A stretch of DNA of 64,000 nucleotides from Nocardioides baculatus (GCF_016735675.1 NZ_JAERSG010000005.1:310001-374000); one strand, 5' to 3'; shown: positions 50,016-58,896, numbered from the stretch's first letter. Numbers and translations are program-made. The notes: generated by a model not told the origin, from the sequence alone.

Positions 50016-50951
50016 CTACGGCCCCTGGTTGGTGATCAGCCCGCCGGTCGTCGGCTGGTAGGGGTTGAGCCCGTGGTCGATGGCGTACTGCTTGAGGTAG
50101 CCCTCCTGGCCCAGCACCTTGATCCGCTCGGCGATCTTCGCCGCCTCGGCCTTCTCGACCTCGACCTGCGCCTGCGCGGCCTTCACCTGGGCGGCGGCCT
50201 CGGCCTCCTTGGCCTTGGCGCGCGCCACCGCCTCCTGCTGCGCGACGAGCGCGGCCTTGACCGACTCCGGCGGCACGGGCTTCTGGAGGGTGATCGCGAA
50301 GTCGGTGAAGAACTCCTCGTCGCCGTCGATCTGGCGCCCCACCAGCTCGGGCATCTGCTCGAGCACTTCCTGCTCCCACTGCGCCTTGACGGCCGGGTCG
50401 GTGTAGAGCTCGGTGTAGGTGTAGTTCTGGCTGGCGCGGTCGATCGCGGTCTCCAGCGGTCGGCTGATGTAGACGCTCAGCATCTGCAGCCACCCCGCCG
50501 AGCCGTTGCCGTCGGTGGAGTCCATGTAGGCGGCGTAGCGGTTGCCGATGAGGTCGTGGAACTTCTGGAGCGTCTTGCAGTCGGTGTTGAGGAGGAAGGC
50601 CGCGACCCCGTCGACCGACATCTCGATGCCGTCCTTGCTCACGAACGTCACCATCGGCCGGTCACCGCCCTCGCCGAAGACGTAGTTGCGCTGGCTCTTG
50701 GGGTACGAGTAGTGCTTGTCGCCCGGACCGTCCCAGGCACGCGTCGAGCTCGACACGCAGTCCTTGAAGCGCCGCGGCGTGAAGGCGCCGTCGCTGTAGT
50801 GCAGGGCCACCTGGTCGGGGCCGGTCGACACGGTCGTCGGCCGCACGAAGATCAGCACCCCGATCGCCAGGACCAGCAGCAGGAGGAAGCCGCCCGACGC
50901 CTTCTTCAGCGCTCCGGCGCGGCCGGCGATCTTGTTCGCAGTGGTCGACAT
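50016..50951 (-). CDS. SPFH/prohibitin-like membrane protein
   Basis: 311 aa. One N-terminal membrane helix (GGFLLLLVLAIGVLIF) is followed by a band-7/SPFH-like domain and an Ala/Glu/Lys-rich coiled coil (VARAKAKEAEAAAQVKAAQA, residues about 230-270), ending NPYQPTTGGLITNQGP. Such proteins oligomerise and organise membrane microdomains. The stop of the small membrane protein gene lies 6 bases before its ATG, so the two are one operon. Confidence 0.82.
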   Translation of the reverse strand: MSTTANKIAGRAGALKKASGGFLLLLVLAIGVLIFVRPTTVSTGPDQVALHYSDGAFTPRRFKDCVSSSTRAWDGPGDKHYSYPKSQRNYVFGEGGDRPMVTFVSKDGIEMSVDGVAAFLLNTDCKTLQKFHDLIGNRYAAYMDSTDGNGSAGWLQMLSVYISRPLETAIDRASQNYTYTELYTDPAVKAQWEQEVLEQMPELVGRQIDGDEEFFTDFAITLQKPVPPESVKAALVAQQEAVARAKAKEAEAAAQVKAAQAQVEVEKAEAAKIAERIKVLGQEGYLKQYAIDHGLNPYQPTTGGLITNQGP

Positions 50952-50959
50952 CGTGGTCC

Positions 50960-51217
50960 TCAGGCGTCGGGGCCGGACAGCCGGCGGTGGTGGGTGGTGA
51001 TCTCGTCGAGGATGATCGTGGAGAGCTCGGGGGAGACGTCGCGGTGCTGCCAGGCGAGCTCGCGCAGCTGCTCGATGAACGCGTCGCGCTCGGCCAGCTC
51101 GCGGGGAGCGGCGGCCGCGGCCACGGTCGGCGTCGATCCGCCGACGGACATCCGCCCGGCCCAGAAGGCCGCGCCGATCAGGACGATCATGAGCAGGGGA
51201 AGCAGCGGACCCATCAT
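50960..51217 (-). CDS. Small single-pass membrane protein
   Basis: 85 aa, beginning MMGPLLPLLMIVLIGAAFWAG, a single membrane helix, followed by an Ala-rich linker and a C-terminal helix (RDAFIEQLRELAWQHRD). Unknown function. First gene of the operon with the SPFH protein and divergent from the MoxR operon. CAGGAT lies 6 bases before its ATG. Confidence 0.75.
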   Translation of the reverse strand: MMGPLLPLLMIVLIGAAFWAGRMSVGGSTPTVAAAAAPRELAERDAFIEQLRELAWQHRDVSPELSTIILDEITTHHRRLSGPDA

Positions 51218-51223
51218 GAGCGC

Positions 51224-51229
51224 ATCCTG
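51224..51229 (-). promoter_or_regulatory. -10-like hexamer CAGGAT (leaderless)
   Basis: Minus strand, 6 bases before ATG 51217. Confidence 0.35.
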
Positions 51230-51260
51230 CCCTGTCCGGGAGGGCTCAATCGCCCTTTTT

Positions 51261-51330
51261 CCGGGTAGTCCACCGGGAAACGGTCGTCCGGGCAGCCTCG
51301 CGACGACCGAACGCCGGTGGACCACCCCGG
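51261..51330. repeat. Inverted repeat sharing a 28-base arm with element 10 (element 9)
   Basis: Outer arms 51261-51276 / 51314-51330 (core GTCCACCGG / CCGGTGGAC), with CGGTCGTC (51281-51288) and GACGACCG (51302-51309) inside. Bases 51263-51290 are identical to 57429-57456. It lies in the divergent promoter region between the small membrane protein and MoxR. Confidence 0.8.
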
Positions 51331-51363
51331 GCTTCGAGCGCACTCGACGTTGACCCCCGGGTC

Positions 51364-51369
51364 TAGCGT
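51364..51369 (+). promoter_or_regulatory. -10 hexamer TAGCGT of the MoxR operon (leaderless)
   Basis: Part of CTAGCGTGG (51363-51371), 7 bases before GTG 51377. Confidence 0.55.
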
Positions 51370-51376
51370 GGAAGAC

Positions 51377-52789
51377 GTGACCCAGCTCCAGGACGACCCG
51401 CAGACCCCGCACCCCGAGGCCAGCACCCTCGGCCAGCTCCGCGCCAGTGGCCACGAGCTGAAGACCCTCCGCCAGGAGCTTCGCGACAACCTGCTCGCGC
51501 GGCTGCGCGCCGGCGAGGACCCGTGGCCCGGTCTGCACGGCTTCTCCGAGACCGTCGTGCCGCAGGTCGAGCGCGCGCTGCTGGCCGGTCACGACATCGT
51601 GCTGCTCGGCGAGCGCGGCCAGGGCAAGACCCGGCTGCTCCGCTCGCTGGTCGGCCTCCTCGACGAGTGGTCACCGGTCATCTCCGGCTCCGAGCTGGGC
51701 GAGCACCCCTACGAGCCGATCACGGTGACGTCGCAGCAGGCGGCGGCGACGTACGGCGACGACCTGCGCATCTCGTGGCGGCACCGCGACGAGAGGTACG
51801 CCGAGAAGCTGGCGACGCCCGACACGTCGGTCGCCGACCTGATCGGCGACGTCGACCCGATGAAGGTGGCGGAGGGCCGTCACCTCGGTGACCCGGAGAC
51901 CATCCACTTCGGCCTGATCCCGCGCAGCCACCGCGGCATCGTCGCCATCAACGAGCTGCCCGACCTCGCCGAGCGGATCCAGGTCGCGATGCTCAACGTG
52001 ATGGAGGAGCGCGACATCCAGATCCGCGGCTACATCCTCCGGCTGCCGCTCGACGTGCTCGTCGTCGCCAGCGCCAACCCCGAGGACTACACCAACCGCG
52101 GCCGGATCATCACCCCGCTCAAGGACCGCTTCGGCGCGGAGATCCGCACCCACTACCCGCGCGAGGTCGAGGAGGAGATGGCCGTCATCGTGCAGGAGGC
52201 CGACCTCGTCGCCGACGTGCCGGCCTACCTCCTCGAGGTGCTCGCCCGCTTCACCCGCAACCTCCGCGACTCGCAGGCCGTCGACCAGCGCTCGGGCGTC
52301 AGCGCCCGCTTCGCGATCGCCGGTGCCGAGACGATCGCGGCCGCGGCGCTGCACCGCGCGACCACGCAGGGCGAGGACGAGGCCGTCGCCCGGGTCGTCG
52401 ACCTCGAGACCGCGGTCGACGTGCTCGGCGGCAAGATCGAGTTCGAGACCGGCGAGGAGGGCCGTGAGACCGAGGTGCTCACCCACCTGCTCCGCACCGC
52501 GATCGCCGAGACCGTCCGCGCGCACCTCGCCGGCATCGACCTCCGCCTGCTGGTCGAGGCGATCGAGGAGGGCGCGATGGTCAGCACGGGTGCCCGCGTC
52601 GGCGCCCGCGACTTCCTGTCCGGCCTTCCGGTGCTGGGGGAGTCGGACCTCTACGACGCCGTGTGCGACCGCCTCGGCGCGACCAACGACGGCGAGCGCG
52701 CCGCAGCCATCGAGCTCGCGCTCGAGGGCCTCTACCTCGCCCGCAAGATCGGCAAGGACACCGACGCCGGGGAGACCGTCTATGGCTAG
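51377..52789 (+). CDS. MoxR/Mg-chelatase-I-like AAA+ ATPase
   Basis: 470 aa from GTG 51377 (VTQLQDDPQ). Walker A GERGQGKTR (about residue 77), Walker B-like GIVAINELPDL, sensor 1 VVASANPEDYTNRG and a C-terminal helical lid. It resembles the ChlI-type protein that in mycobacteria precedes a VWA protein (Rv0958/Rv0959, from memory). MoxR ATPases work as chaperones with VWA partners. A GNAT gene overlaps its end by 8 bases and the VWA gene follows, so this is one operon. Confidence 0.9.
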   Translation: MTQLQDDPQTPHPEASTLGQLRASGHELKTLRQELRDNLLARLRAGEDPWPGLHGFSETVVPQVERALLAGHDIVLLGERGQGKTRLLRSLVGLLDEWSPVISGSELGEHPYEPITVTSQQAAATYGDDLRISWRHRDERYAEKLATPDTSVADLIGDVDPMKVAEGRHLGDPETIHFGLIPRSHRGIVAINELPDLAERIQVAMLNVMEERDIQIRGYILRLPLDVLVVASANPEDYTNRGRIITPLKDRFGAEIRTHYPREVEEEMAVIVQEADLVADVPAYLLEVLARFTRNLRDSQAVDQRSGVSARFAIAGAETIAAAALHRATTQGEDEAVARVVDLETAVDVLGGKIEFETGEEGRETEVLTHLLRTAIAETVRAHLAGIDLRLLVEAIEEGAMVSTGARVGARDFLSGLPVLGESDLYDAVCDRLGATNDGERAAAIELALEGLYLARKIGKDTDAGETVYG

Positions 52790-53321
52790 CCCCGATCAGG
52801 AGGGCCCGGTCCTCACCCTCCGCGCCGCCACGCACGACGACATCCCCGCGCTCGTTGCGCTCGGGCGTGCGGTCGTGCCACCGACCTACGGCCCGATCGA
52901 CGCGGCGTACGCCCAGCGGATGATCGACGAGTGGTGGACGCCCGAGGTCTTCGCGCGGTCGATGCGGACCAACTCGCACCGGGTCGTCGAGGCCGGGGGC
53001 GAGGTCCTCGCGGTGTCGTCGTTCGGTCGGCTCTCGCGGTCCTACCGCGCCTTTTCCCATGTCACCGATCCCCACGGAAGCGGCGACCGAGAGGTCATGT
53101 GGAAGCTCTACGTCCACCCCGACCACCACGGCCGCGGGATCGGCAGCCGGATGCTGGCCGAGGTCGAGTCGCAGGTCGAGGGCGACGAGCTGTGGCTCGA
53201 GGTCGTCGACGGCAACGAGCAGGCCTTCGGGTTCTACCGCTCGCACGGCTTCGCCGAGCAGGAGCGGGTCACGGACGGCGAGTGGCCCGACGACGTGTGG
53301 ATGATGAAGGTGCTGCGGTGA
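52782..53321 (+). CDS. GNAT family N-acetyltransferase
   Basis: 179 aa. The GNAT core shows in LTLRAATHDDIPALVALG, the acetyl-CoA pyrophosphate loop VHPDHHGRGIGSRML (R/QxxGxG/A) and the final FYRSHGFAEQE strand. Its start lies inside the end of the MoxR gene and its stop overlaps the VWA start (GTGA). Sitting between the MoxR and VWA genes suggests it acetylates one of them or their shared client (inference); it may simply ride in the operon. Confidence 0.88.
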   Translation: MASPDQEGPVLTLRAATHDDIPALVALGRAVVPPTYGPIDAAYAQRMIDEWWTPEVFARSMRTNSHRVVEAGGEVLAVSSFGRLSRSYRAFSHVTDPHGSGDREVMWKLYVHPDHHGRGIGSRMLAEVESQVEGDELWLEVVDGNEQAFGFYRSHGFAEQERVTDGEWPDDVWMMKVLR

Positions 53322-55315
53322 GCCGCTTCCAGAAGTACGCCGGCGGCGACCCGCTCGCCCCGCCCGTCGACCTCGCCGACGCGCTCGACGCGATCGGTCA
53401 GGACGTGATGGCCGGGTACTCGCCTGAGCACGCGATGCGGGAGTACCTCCGGCGCGGCAGCCAGGACCAGGCCGGGCTCGACGAGCTCCAGCGCCAGGTC
53501 GCCCAGCGGCGCCGCGACATCCTCCAGCGCAACAACCTCGACGGCACGATGCAGGAGGTGCGCGAGCTCCTCGACCAGGCCGTGCTCGCCGAGCGCGGCC
53601 AGCTCGCGCGCGACATCACCATGTCGGACGAGGACCGCGACTTCCGCGAGCTGGTGCTCGACAACCTGCCCTCGTCCACGGCCGCGGCGGTGAGCGAGCT
53701 GTCGTCCTACGACTGGCAGTCCTCCGAGGCGCGCGAGGCCTACGAGCAGATCAAGGACCTGCTCGGCCGCGAGCTGCTCGACCAGCGCTTCGCCGGGATG
53801 AAGCAGGCGCTCGAGGGGGCGACCGACGAGGACCGCGCGGCCGTCGCGGAGATGCTGTCCGACCTCAACGACCTGCTCGAGAAGCATGCGGCCGGTGGGG
53901 TGAGCGACGAGGAGTTCGAGGAGTTCATGGACAAGCACGGGGATTTCTTCCCCGAGCGTCCGAAGGACATGGACGAGCTCCTCGACTCGCTCGCCCAGCG
54001 AGCCGCCGCCGCACAGCGGATGCTCAACTCGATGACCGAGGAGCAGCGCCAGGAGCTCATGGAGCTCTCGCAGCAGGCGTTCGGCTCGCCGCAGCTGATG
54101 GAGCAGCTGGCCCGGATGGACGCCAACCTCCAGGCGCTCCGGCCCGGCGAGGACTGGTCGGGGTCGGAGTCGTTCGAGGGCGAGCAGGGCATGGGCCTCG
54201 GCGACGGCACGGGTGCACTGCAGGACCTCGCCCAGCTCGACCAGCTGTCCGACCAGCTCGCCCAGTCCTACCAGGGCGCCCGGCTCGACGACGTGGACCT
54301 CGACGCCCTCGCCGGTCAGCTCGGCCCGGAGGCCGCCGTCGCCGCGAAGACCCTCCAGGAGCTCGAGCAGGCACTGCGCGACAGCGGCTACCTCAAGCGG
54401 GGGTCCGACGGTGAGCTCCGGCTCTCGCCCAAGGCGATGCGTCAGCTCGGCAAGGCGCTGCTGCGCGACGTGGCGGACCGGATGAGCGGTCGCAGCGGCC
54501 AGCGCGAGACCCGTACGACGGGACTGGCGGGGGAACCGTCCGGCGCCACCCGGCGGTGGGAGTTCGGCGACACCGAGCCGTGGGACGTGCCACGCACCAT
54601 CACCAACGCGGTGCTGCGCGACGGCGGCGCCTCACCGGTCCGCATCCGCGTCGACGACATCGAGGTCATCGAGACCGAGGCCCGCACCCAGGCGGCCGTC
54701 GCGCTGCTGGTCGACACGTCGTTCTCGATGGCGATGGACGGCCGCTGGGTGCCGATGAAGCGCACCGCGCTCGCCCTCCACCAGCTCGTCCGCTCCCGCT
54801 TCCGCGGCGACGACCTCCAGCTCATCGCGTTCGGCCGGCACGCGCAGGTGATGGAGATCGAGCAGCTCACCGGGCTGGACGCCCGGTGGGACAAGGGCAC
54901 CAACCTCCACCACGGCCTCCTGCTCGCCAACCGGTTCTTCCGCAAGCACCCCAACGCGCAGCCGGTGCTGCTCGTGGTCACCGACGGCGAGCCGACGGCG
55001 CACCTCGAGCCCGACGGCGACGTCTGGTTCTCCTACCCGCCGCACCCGCTGACGATCGCCCACTCGGTCCGCGAGCTCGACGCGGCCGCCCGGGTGGGAG
55101 CGCAGGTGACGTTCTTCCGGCTCGGCGAGGACCCCGGCCTGGCCCGTTTCATCGACTCGATGGCCCGCCGGGTCGACGGCCGGATGGTGAGCCCCGAGCT
55201 CGACGACCTCGGTGCCGCGGTGGTCGGGTCCTACCTCGGCTCGCGCGGTCCGGGGACGTCGTACCGCGAGCACTTCGGCGACGTCTACGGCGGTGGCCGG
55301 GGGTTCTGGGTCTGA
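53318..55315 (+). CDS. VWA domain protein, MoxR partner
   Basis: 665 aa from GTG 53318. The first 450 residues are mostly charged helices with coiled-coil character (EEFEEFMDKHGDFFPERPKDM). The C-terminal von Willebrand A domain has a complete MIDAS: DTSFS (about residue 466), Thr in KGTNLHHGL and Asp in VVTDGEPT. It should bind Mg2+ and a client or the MoxR ATPase. No signal peptide or membrane helix, so it acts in the cytoplasm. Confidence 0.9.
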   Translation: MSRFQKYAGGDPLAPPVDLADALDAIGQDVMAGYSPEHAMREYLRRGSQDQAGLDELQRQVAQRRRDILQRNNLDGTMQEVRELLDQAVLAERGQLARDITMSDEDRDFRELVLDNLPSSTAAAVSELSSYDWQSSEAREAYEQIKDLLGRELLDQRFAGMKQALEGATDEDRAAVAEMLSDLNDLLEKHAAGGVSDEEFEEFMDKHGDFFPERPKDMDELLDSLAQRAAAAQRMLNSMTEEQRQELMELSQQAFGSPQLMEQLARMDANLQALRPGEDWSGSESFEGEQGMGLGDGTGALQDLAQLDQLSDQLAQSYQGARLDDVDLDALAGQLGPEAAVAAKTLQELEQALRDSGYLKRGSDGELRLSPKAMRQLGKALLRDVADRMSGRSGQRETRTTGLAGEPSGATRRWEFGDTEPWDVPRTITNAVLRDGGASPVRIRVDDIEVIETEARTQAAVALLVDTSFSMAMDGRWVPMKRTALALHQLVRSRFRGDDLQLIAFGRHAQVMEIEQLTGLDARWDKGTNLHHGLLLANRFFRKHPNAQPVLLVVTDGEPTAHLEPDGDVWFSYPPHPLTIAHSVRELDAAARVGAQVTFFRLGEDPGLARFIDSMARRVDGRMVSPELDDLGAAVVGSYLGSRGPGTSYREHFGDVYGGGRGFWV

Positions 55316-55361
55316 GCAGGCCGGGCGCGGTCGTCGGATGCCGGCGTGCTTGGGTGGTCGG

Positions 55362-55838
55362 GTGACCGACCAGCTGACTGCCCGTCGCTTCCTCGAGGCC
55401 GAGCCCGCGGCCGTCTTCGCCGTCCTCCGCGACCCGGACGGCCACGTCGACATCGACGCGTCGGGGATGCTCCAGGCCGCCGACGGAGGCCTCGTCGGCG
55501 CGGTGGGTGACCGGTTCACCGTTCACATGGACCGTGAGGCGCTCGGCGACCTGCCGATGGGCCGCTACGACGTCGACGTGGTGATCGACCGCTACGAGCC
55601 CGACCGCGAGATCGCCTGGTGGATCGACGGCACGGTCAAGCCGCCGATCGCCCACACCTACGGCTACGTCCTCGAGGCCGCCGAGGTCGACGGCCGCAGC
55701 GGCACCTGGGTGACGTCGGTCTACGACTGGTCGCACGTCTCCGACGACTGGCGGCCGATCTTCCCGGTGATCGACCAGTCCGCCCTGCGGGCCACACTCG
55801 GCATCCTCGACCGCGTGGTGCGCCGCCGCGGTCAGTGA
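55362..55838 (+). CDS. SRPBCC (START-like) family protein
   Basis: 158 aa from GTG 55362 (VTDQLTARRFL); ATG 55338 is possible. The START/Bet v1-like fold shows in RRFLEAEPAAVFAVLRDPDG, the WWIDGTVKPPIAHTYGY strands and the long C-terminal helix (IDQSALRATLGILDRVV). It binds a hydrophobic ligand or helps a polyketide-type enzyme; nothing here decides. It ends 7 bases inside the convergent SnoaL gene. Confidence 0.8.
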   Translation: MTDQLTARRFLEAEPAAVFAVLRDPDGHVDIDASGMLQAADGGLVGAVGDRFTVHMDREALGDLPMGRYDVDVVIDRYEPDREIAWWIDGTVKPPIAHTYGYVLEAAEVDGRSGTWVTSVYDWSHVSDDWRPIFPVIDQSALRATLGILDRVVRRRGQ

Positions 55839-56236
55839 CCCGCAGCCTCCAGCATCCGCATCAGCTCGGCTCCCATGTGCTCGATGACGGCGTGGAGGGC
55901 CTTGGCGGGGCGCACCATCACGGTGAAGTCGACGATCTGGCCGTCGTCGTCCCACGTGATCATGTCGATCCCGGAGACGTCGAGGCCGCCGACCTCCGTA
56001 CGGAACTGGAGGACGGCCGAGTCGTCACCGAGCCACTCGCGCTCGTACGTCAGCTGCGGGCCGAGCACGGTGAACGCGGCCGTCAGGTAGCCCACCACCG
56101 TGTCGCGACCGACCTGCGGCGTGTGCACGGCCGGGCTGCGGAAGACCGCGTCCGCGGCGATCAGGTCCGGTAGCCCGGCGGGGTCGCGGCTCTCGACGAC
56201 GGCGTGCCAGCGGGCGAGGGCGCGTGCGGGGTCCAT
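55832..56236 (-). CDS. SnoaL-like (NTF2 fold) protein
   Basis: 134 aa. A single cone-shaped alpha+beta barrel of the NTF2 superfamily (ARWHAVVESRDPAGLPDLIA, AVFRSPAVHTPQVGRDTVVG). Possibly a polyketide-type cyclase, ester hydrolase or binding protein. It lies divergent from the MFS transporter. Confidence 0.8.
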   Translation of the reverse strand: MDPARALARWHAVVESRDPAGLPDLIAADAVFRSPAVHTPQVGRDTVVGYLTAAFTVLGPQLTYEREWLGDDSAVLQFRTEVGGLDVSGIDMITWDDDGQIVDFTVMVRPAKALHAVIEHMGAELMRMLEAAGH

Positions 56237-56266
56237 GTCGTCATCGTGCCAGCCGCGACGGTCTGG

Positions 56267-56272
56267 CAGGGT
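56267..56272 (+). promoter_or_regulatory. -10-like hexamer CAGGGT of the MFS gene (leaderless)
   Basis: Ends 7 bases before GTG 56280. Confidence 0.4.
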
Positions 56273-56279
56273 CTGCTCC

Positions 56280-57434
56280 GTGGAGCTCCGGGACCTGCCG
56301 CGCGTCGTCTGGGCGCTGGCGGCGGCACGGTTCGTCTCGTCGGCCGCGTCGTTCACGATGCTGTTCCTCACGCTCTACCTCACCGGGCCGCGGGAGATGT
56401 CGACCGCGACCGCCGGTCTGCTGGCCGGGACGGTCGGCGTCGGGTTCCTGGTGGGCAACTTCACCGGCGGCCGCTGGGGCGACCGCTTCGGCCACCGGCG
56501 GGTGCTGCTGGCCGCGAGCTCGACCGGCGGCCTGCTGCTCGTCGCCGTGCCCCTCCTGCCGCTCTGGGCGCTCGTCGCGCTGCTGCCCGTGCAGGCCTAC
56601 CTGATGGCGACGGGGTCGGTGTCGTCGGGGGCGCTGTCGGCGCTCGCGGTGCCGCGCGGGCAGCGGCGTACGTCGGTCGCGGTCGGGCGGGCCGCCTCCA
56701 ACGCCGGCTTCGTGCTCGGGCCGCCGCTCGGCGCGCTGCTCGTCACGTGGAGCTACGAGGCGATGTTCGTCGTGGACGGCCTGGCCGTGATCGTCATCCG
56801 GTTCGCGCTGAGCCGGGTGCTGCCGCGCGACGCGCCCGACGTCGCAGACGACCGGACGCCCGGCAACGGGCTGCTGCGGACCCTGCGGGCCGACCGGCCG
56901 CTCGTCGTGCTGCTCGTGGGGGTCGTGCTGGTCGACCTGGTCTACCGCCAGCTCTACTCGACCCTGCCGCTCCACCTGCGCGACTCGGGGCAGCCGGTCT
57001 GGCTCTACGCCACCGTGATCGCCGTCGGCTCCGCGCTGATCCTCGTGCTGGAGATCCCGGTGACCCAGTGGCTCCAGGGGCGAGGGGCGTACGGCGTCAT
57101 CGCCCTCGGCTACGCGCTCGTGGGCGTCGGGACCGCCATGTTCGCGCTCCCGGTGACGGTCGCGTCCGTGCTGCTGGCGATGGTCGTGCTCACGGCGGGC
57201 GAGATCCTCTACAAGACGACCGCGACGGCGCACGTGCTCGACCAGGCCCCCGACCACCTCGTCGGCCAGTACCAGGGCCTCTACACCGGCGCCGCGACCA
57301 GCGGGACGCTGATCTCGGCCCCGATCGGCACGGCGGTCTATGCCGCCGCCCCCGCCCTGCTCTGGCCGCTGATGGGCGGGCTCGCGCTCGCCGCTGCGGC
57401 GTTCGTGCTGCTGGCCCGCCGCGTGTCGGGGTAG
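56280..57434 (+). CDS. MFS transporter
   Basis: 384 aa from GTG 56280. Twelve predicted helices and the MFS loop motif GGRWGDRFGHRRVLL between helices 2 and 3. It belongs to the drug-proton antiporter type by style; the substrate is unknown. The stop codon (TAG 57432-57434) lies inside the 28-base repeat arm shared with 51263-51290, so the repeat supplies the end of the protein. Confidence 0.87.
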   Translation: MELRDLPRVVWALAAARFVSSAASFTMLFLTLYLTGPREMSTATAGLLAGTVGVGFLVGNFTGGRWGDRFGHRRVLLAASSTGGLLLVAVPLLPLWALVALLPVQAYLMATGSVSSGALSALAVPRGQRRTSVAVGRAASNAGFVLGPPLGALLVTWSYEAMFVVDGLAVIVIRFALSRVLPRDAPDVADDRTPGNGLLRTLRADRPLVVLLVGVVLVDLVYRQLYSTLPLHLRDSGQPVWLYATVIAVGSALILVLEIPVTQWLQGRGAYGVIALGYALVGVGTAMFALPVTVASVLLAMVVLTAGEILYKTTATAHVLDQAPDHLVGQYQGLYTGAATSGTLISAPIGTAVYAAAPALLWPLMGGLALAAAAFVLLARRVSG

Positions 57435-57528
57435 TCCACCGGGAAACGGTCGTCCGCGGGCTGTCACGGCAGCCAGAAACCGGTGGACCACCCGGGCCGG
57501 GCAGCCAGAACCCGGTGGACTACCCGGG
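57429..57528. repeat. Inverted repeat with duplicated right arm (element 10)
   Basis: The left arm 57429-57443 pairs perfectly with 57511-57525 (CCCGGTGGACTACCC) and nearly with 57480-57496. The right half is a tandem duplication of about 30 bp (57468-57497, 57499-57529, each with GGCAGCCAGAA). Bases 57429-57456 equal 51263-51290. Between the convergent MFS and ABC1 genes. Confidence 0.85.
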
Positions 57529-57540
57529 CAGTGAGGACGG

Positions 57541-58896
57541 TCAGTCGTCGGCGAAGCCCGGCAGCGACTGCTCGAGGATCTCCCGGAAGGGCGCGGTCGC
57601 GTTGAGCTGGCTGAGCATGCCGATCGCGCCGACCCAGGTGCGGTGGATGAGGAGGTACGACGTCGGCAGGTTGAGCTTGAGGGCGAGGGCGAACTCCTCC
57701 GAGCGCGGGTCGTTGACCCGCTCGAACTGGGCGCGCATCCACTCGCGGGTGAAGGTGAAGCGCTCGACCGCGGCCGGCTCGACGAACGGTGCGAGGTAGG
57801 ACAGCACCATCTCCGGGTCGACCTCGATCTTGTCGCGGATGAAGCCCTCCTCGCGCAGTCCCGCCACCAGCGAGTCCGGGTCGGCCTCGAGCGCGATCCG
57901 CAGCAGGCGACCCGTCGCCGGCGGCATGGTGCCGCCCTCGAGACGCGCGACGGCACCGAAGTCGAGGACACCCATCCGGCCCAGGCCGCCGTCGGCCGCC
58001 GGCAGGATGCGGAAGTTCCCGGGGTGCGGGTCGGCGTGGAGCATGCCGGTCATCCGCGGGCCCTCGAAGAGGAAGCGCACGAAGAGCTCGCCGTAGTGGT
58101 CGCGCTCCTCCTGCGTGCCCTCGCGGATGACGTGCGCCAGGGAGTGGGGCGAGTCGAGCCACTCGGTGACCAGCACCTGCTCGCCGACCGACACCACGGC
58201 CGGGACCACGATGTCGGGGTGGTCCGCGAACGCCTCGGCGTACGCCGCCTGCGCCTCCGCCTCGAGGTGGTAGTCGAGCTCGTCGGCCGCGCGGGCCTGG
58301 AGCTCGGCCACGAGCGGCTTGATGTCGAGCCCGGGGAAGACCGGCGCGACGCCGCGGGCGAGGCGAGCGATCTGGCGCAGGTCGGACATCAGCGCCTCGC
58401 CGGCGCCGGGGTACTGGACCTTGACCGCGACGTCGCGCTCGGCGCCGTCGTCGGTCGCGTGGTCGACCCACCGGCCGCGGTGTACCTGGCCGATCGAGGC
58501 GGCGGCGGTGGGCGCGCCGTCGAGCCAGACCAGCCGCTCCTTCCAGTCCGCCCCCAAGTGCGTGGTGAGCTGCTGGCGGACGGTCGCGGTCGGCATCGGG
58601 GGAGCGGAGTCCTGGAGCGCGGTGAGGTGCTCGCGGTAGGGCGCGGCCAGCTCCTCGGGCAGCGCCGACTCCATCACGCTCAGGACCTGGCCGAACTTCA
58701 TCGCGCCGCCCTTGAGCTCACCCAGCGTGCGGAACAGCTGTTCGGCCGTGCGCTGCTGGACCTCGCTCAGCACGGCGTCGGCGTTGCGCCCGCCGAGGCG
58801 CTTGCCGAACCCGATCGCGGAGCGACCGGCGTAGCCCAGGGGCAACGCCGCGAGTCGTGCCGTGCGGGCCGCGGCCTTGCGTGGGAGCTCGGTCAT
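57541..58896 (-). CDS. ABC1 kinase-like (AarF/UbiB) protein
   Basis: 451 aa. ABC1 signatures: KFGQVLSV (KxGQ), AAASIGQVHRG (Ala-rich loop), the ATP-binding Lys in DVAVKVQYPG, the catalytic HADPHPGNF and LDFGAV (metal Asp). Atypical kinases of this family support quinone or lipid metabolism; actinobacteria use menaquinone. No membrane helix at the C-terminus is obvious. A GATGAT hexamer lies 6 bases before its ATG. Confidence 0.9.
   Translation of the reverse strand: MTELPRKAAARTARLAALPLGYAGRSAIGFGKRLGGRNADAVLSEVQQRTAEQLFRTLGELKGGAMKFGQVLSVMESALPEELAAPYREHLTALQDSAPPMPTATVRQQLTTHLGADWKERLVWLDGAPTAAASIGQVHRGRWVDHATDDGAERDVAVKVQYPGAGEALMSDLRQIARLARGVAPVFPGLDIKPLVAELQARAADELDYHLEAEAQAAYAEAFADHPDIVVPAVVSVGEQVLVTEWLDSPHSLAHVIREGTQEERDHYGELFVRFLFEGPRMTGMLHADPHPGNFRILPAADGGLGRMGVLDFGAVARLEGGTMPPATGRLLRIALEADPDSLVAGLREEGFIRDKIEVDPEMVLSYLAPFVEPAAVERFTFTREWMRAQFERVNDPRSEEFALALKLNLPTSYLLIHRTWVGAIGMLSQLNATAPFREILEQSLPGFADD

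Noticed and set aside
51241..51260. Terminator from AGGGCT-CAAT-CGCCCT followed by TTTTT
   Set aside because: On the plus strand no gene lies upstream to be terminated, and the stem is only about five pairs; it lies in a divergent promoter gap.
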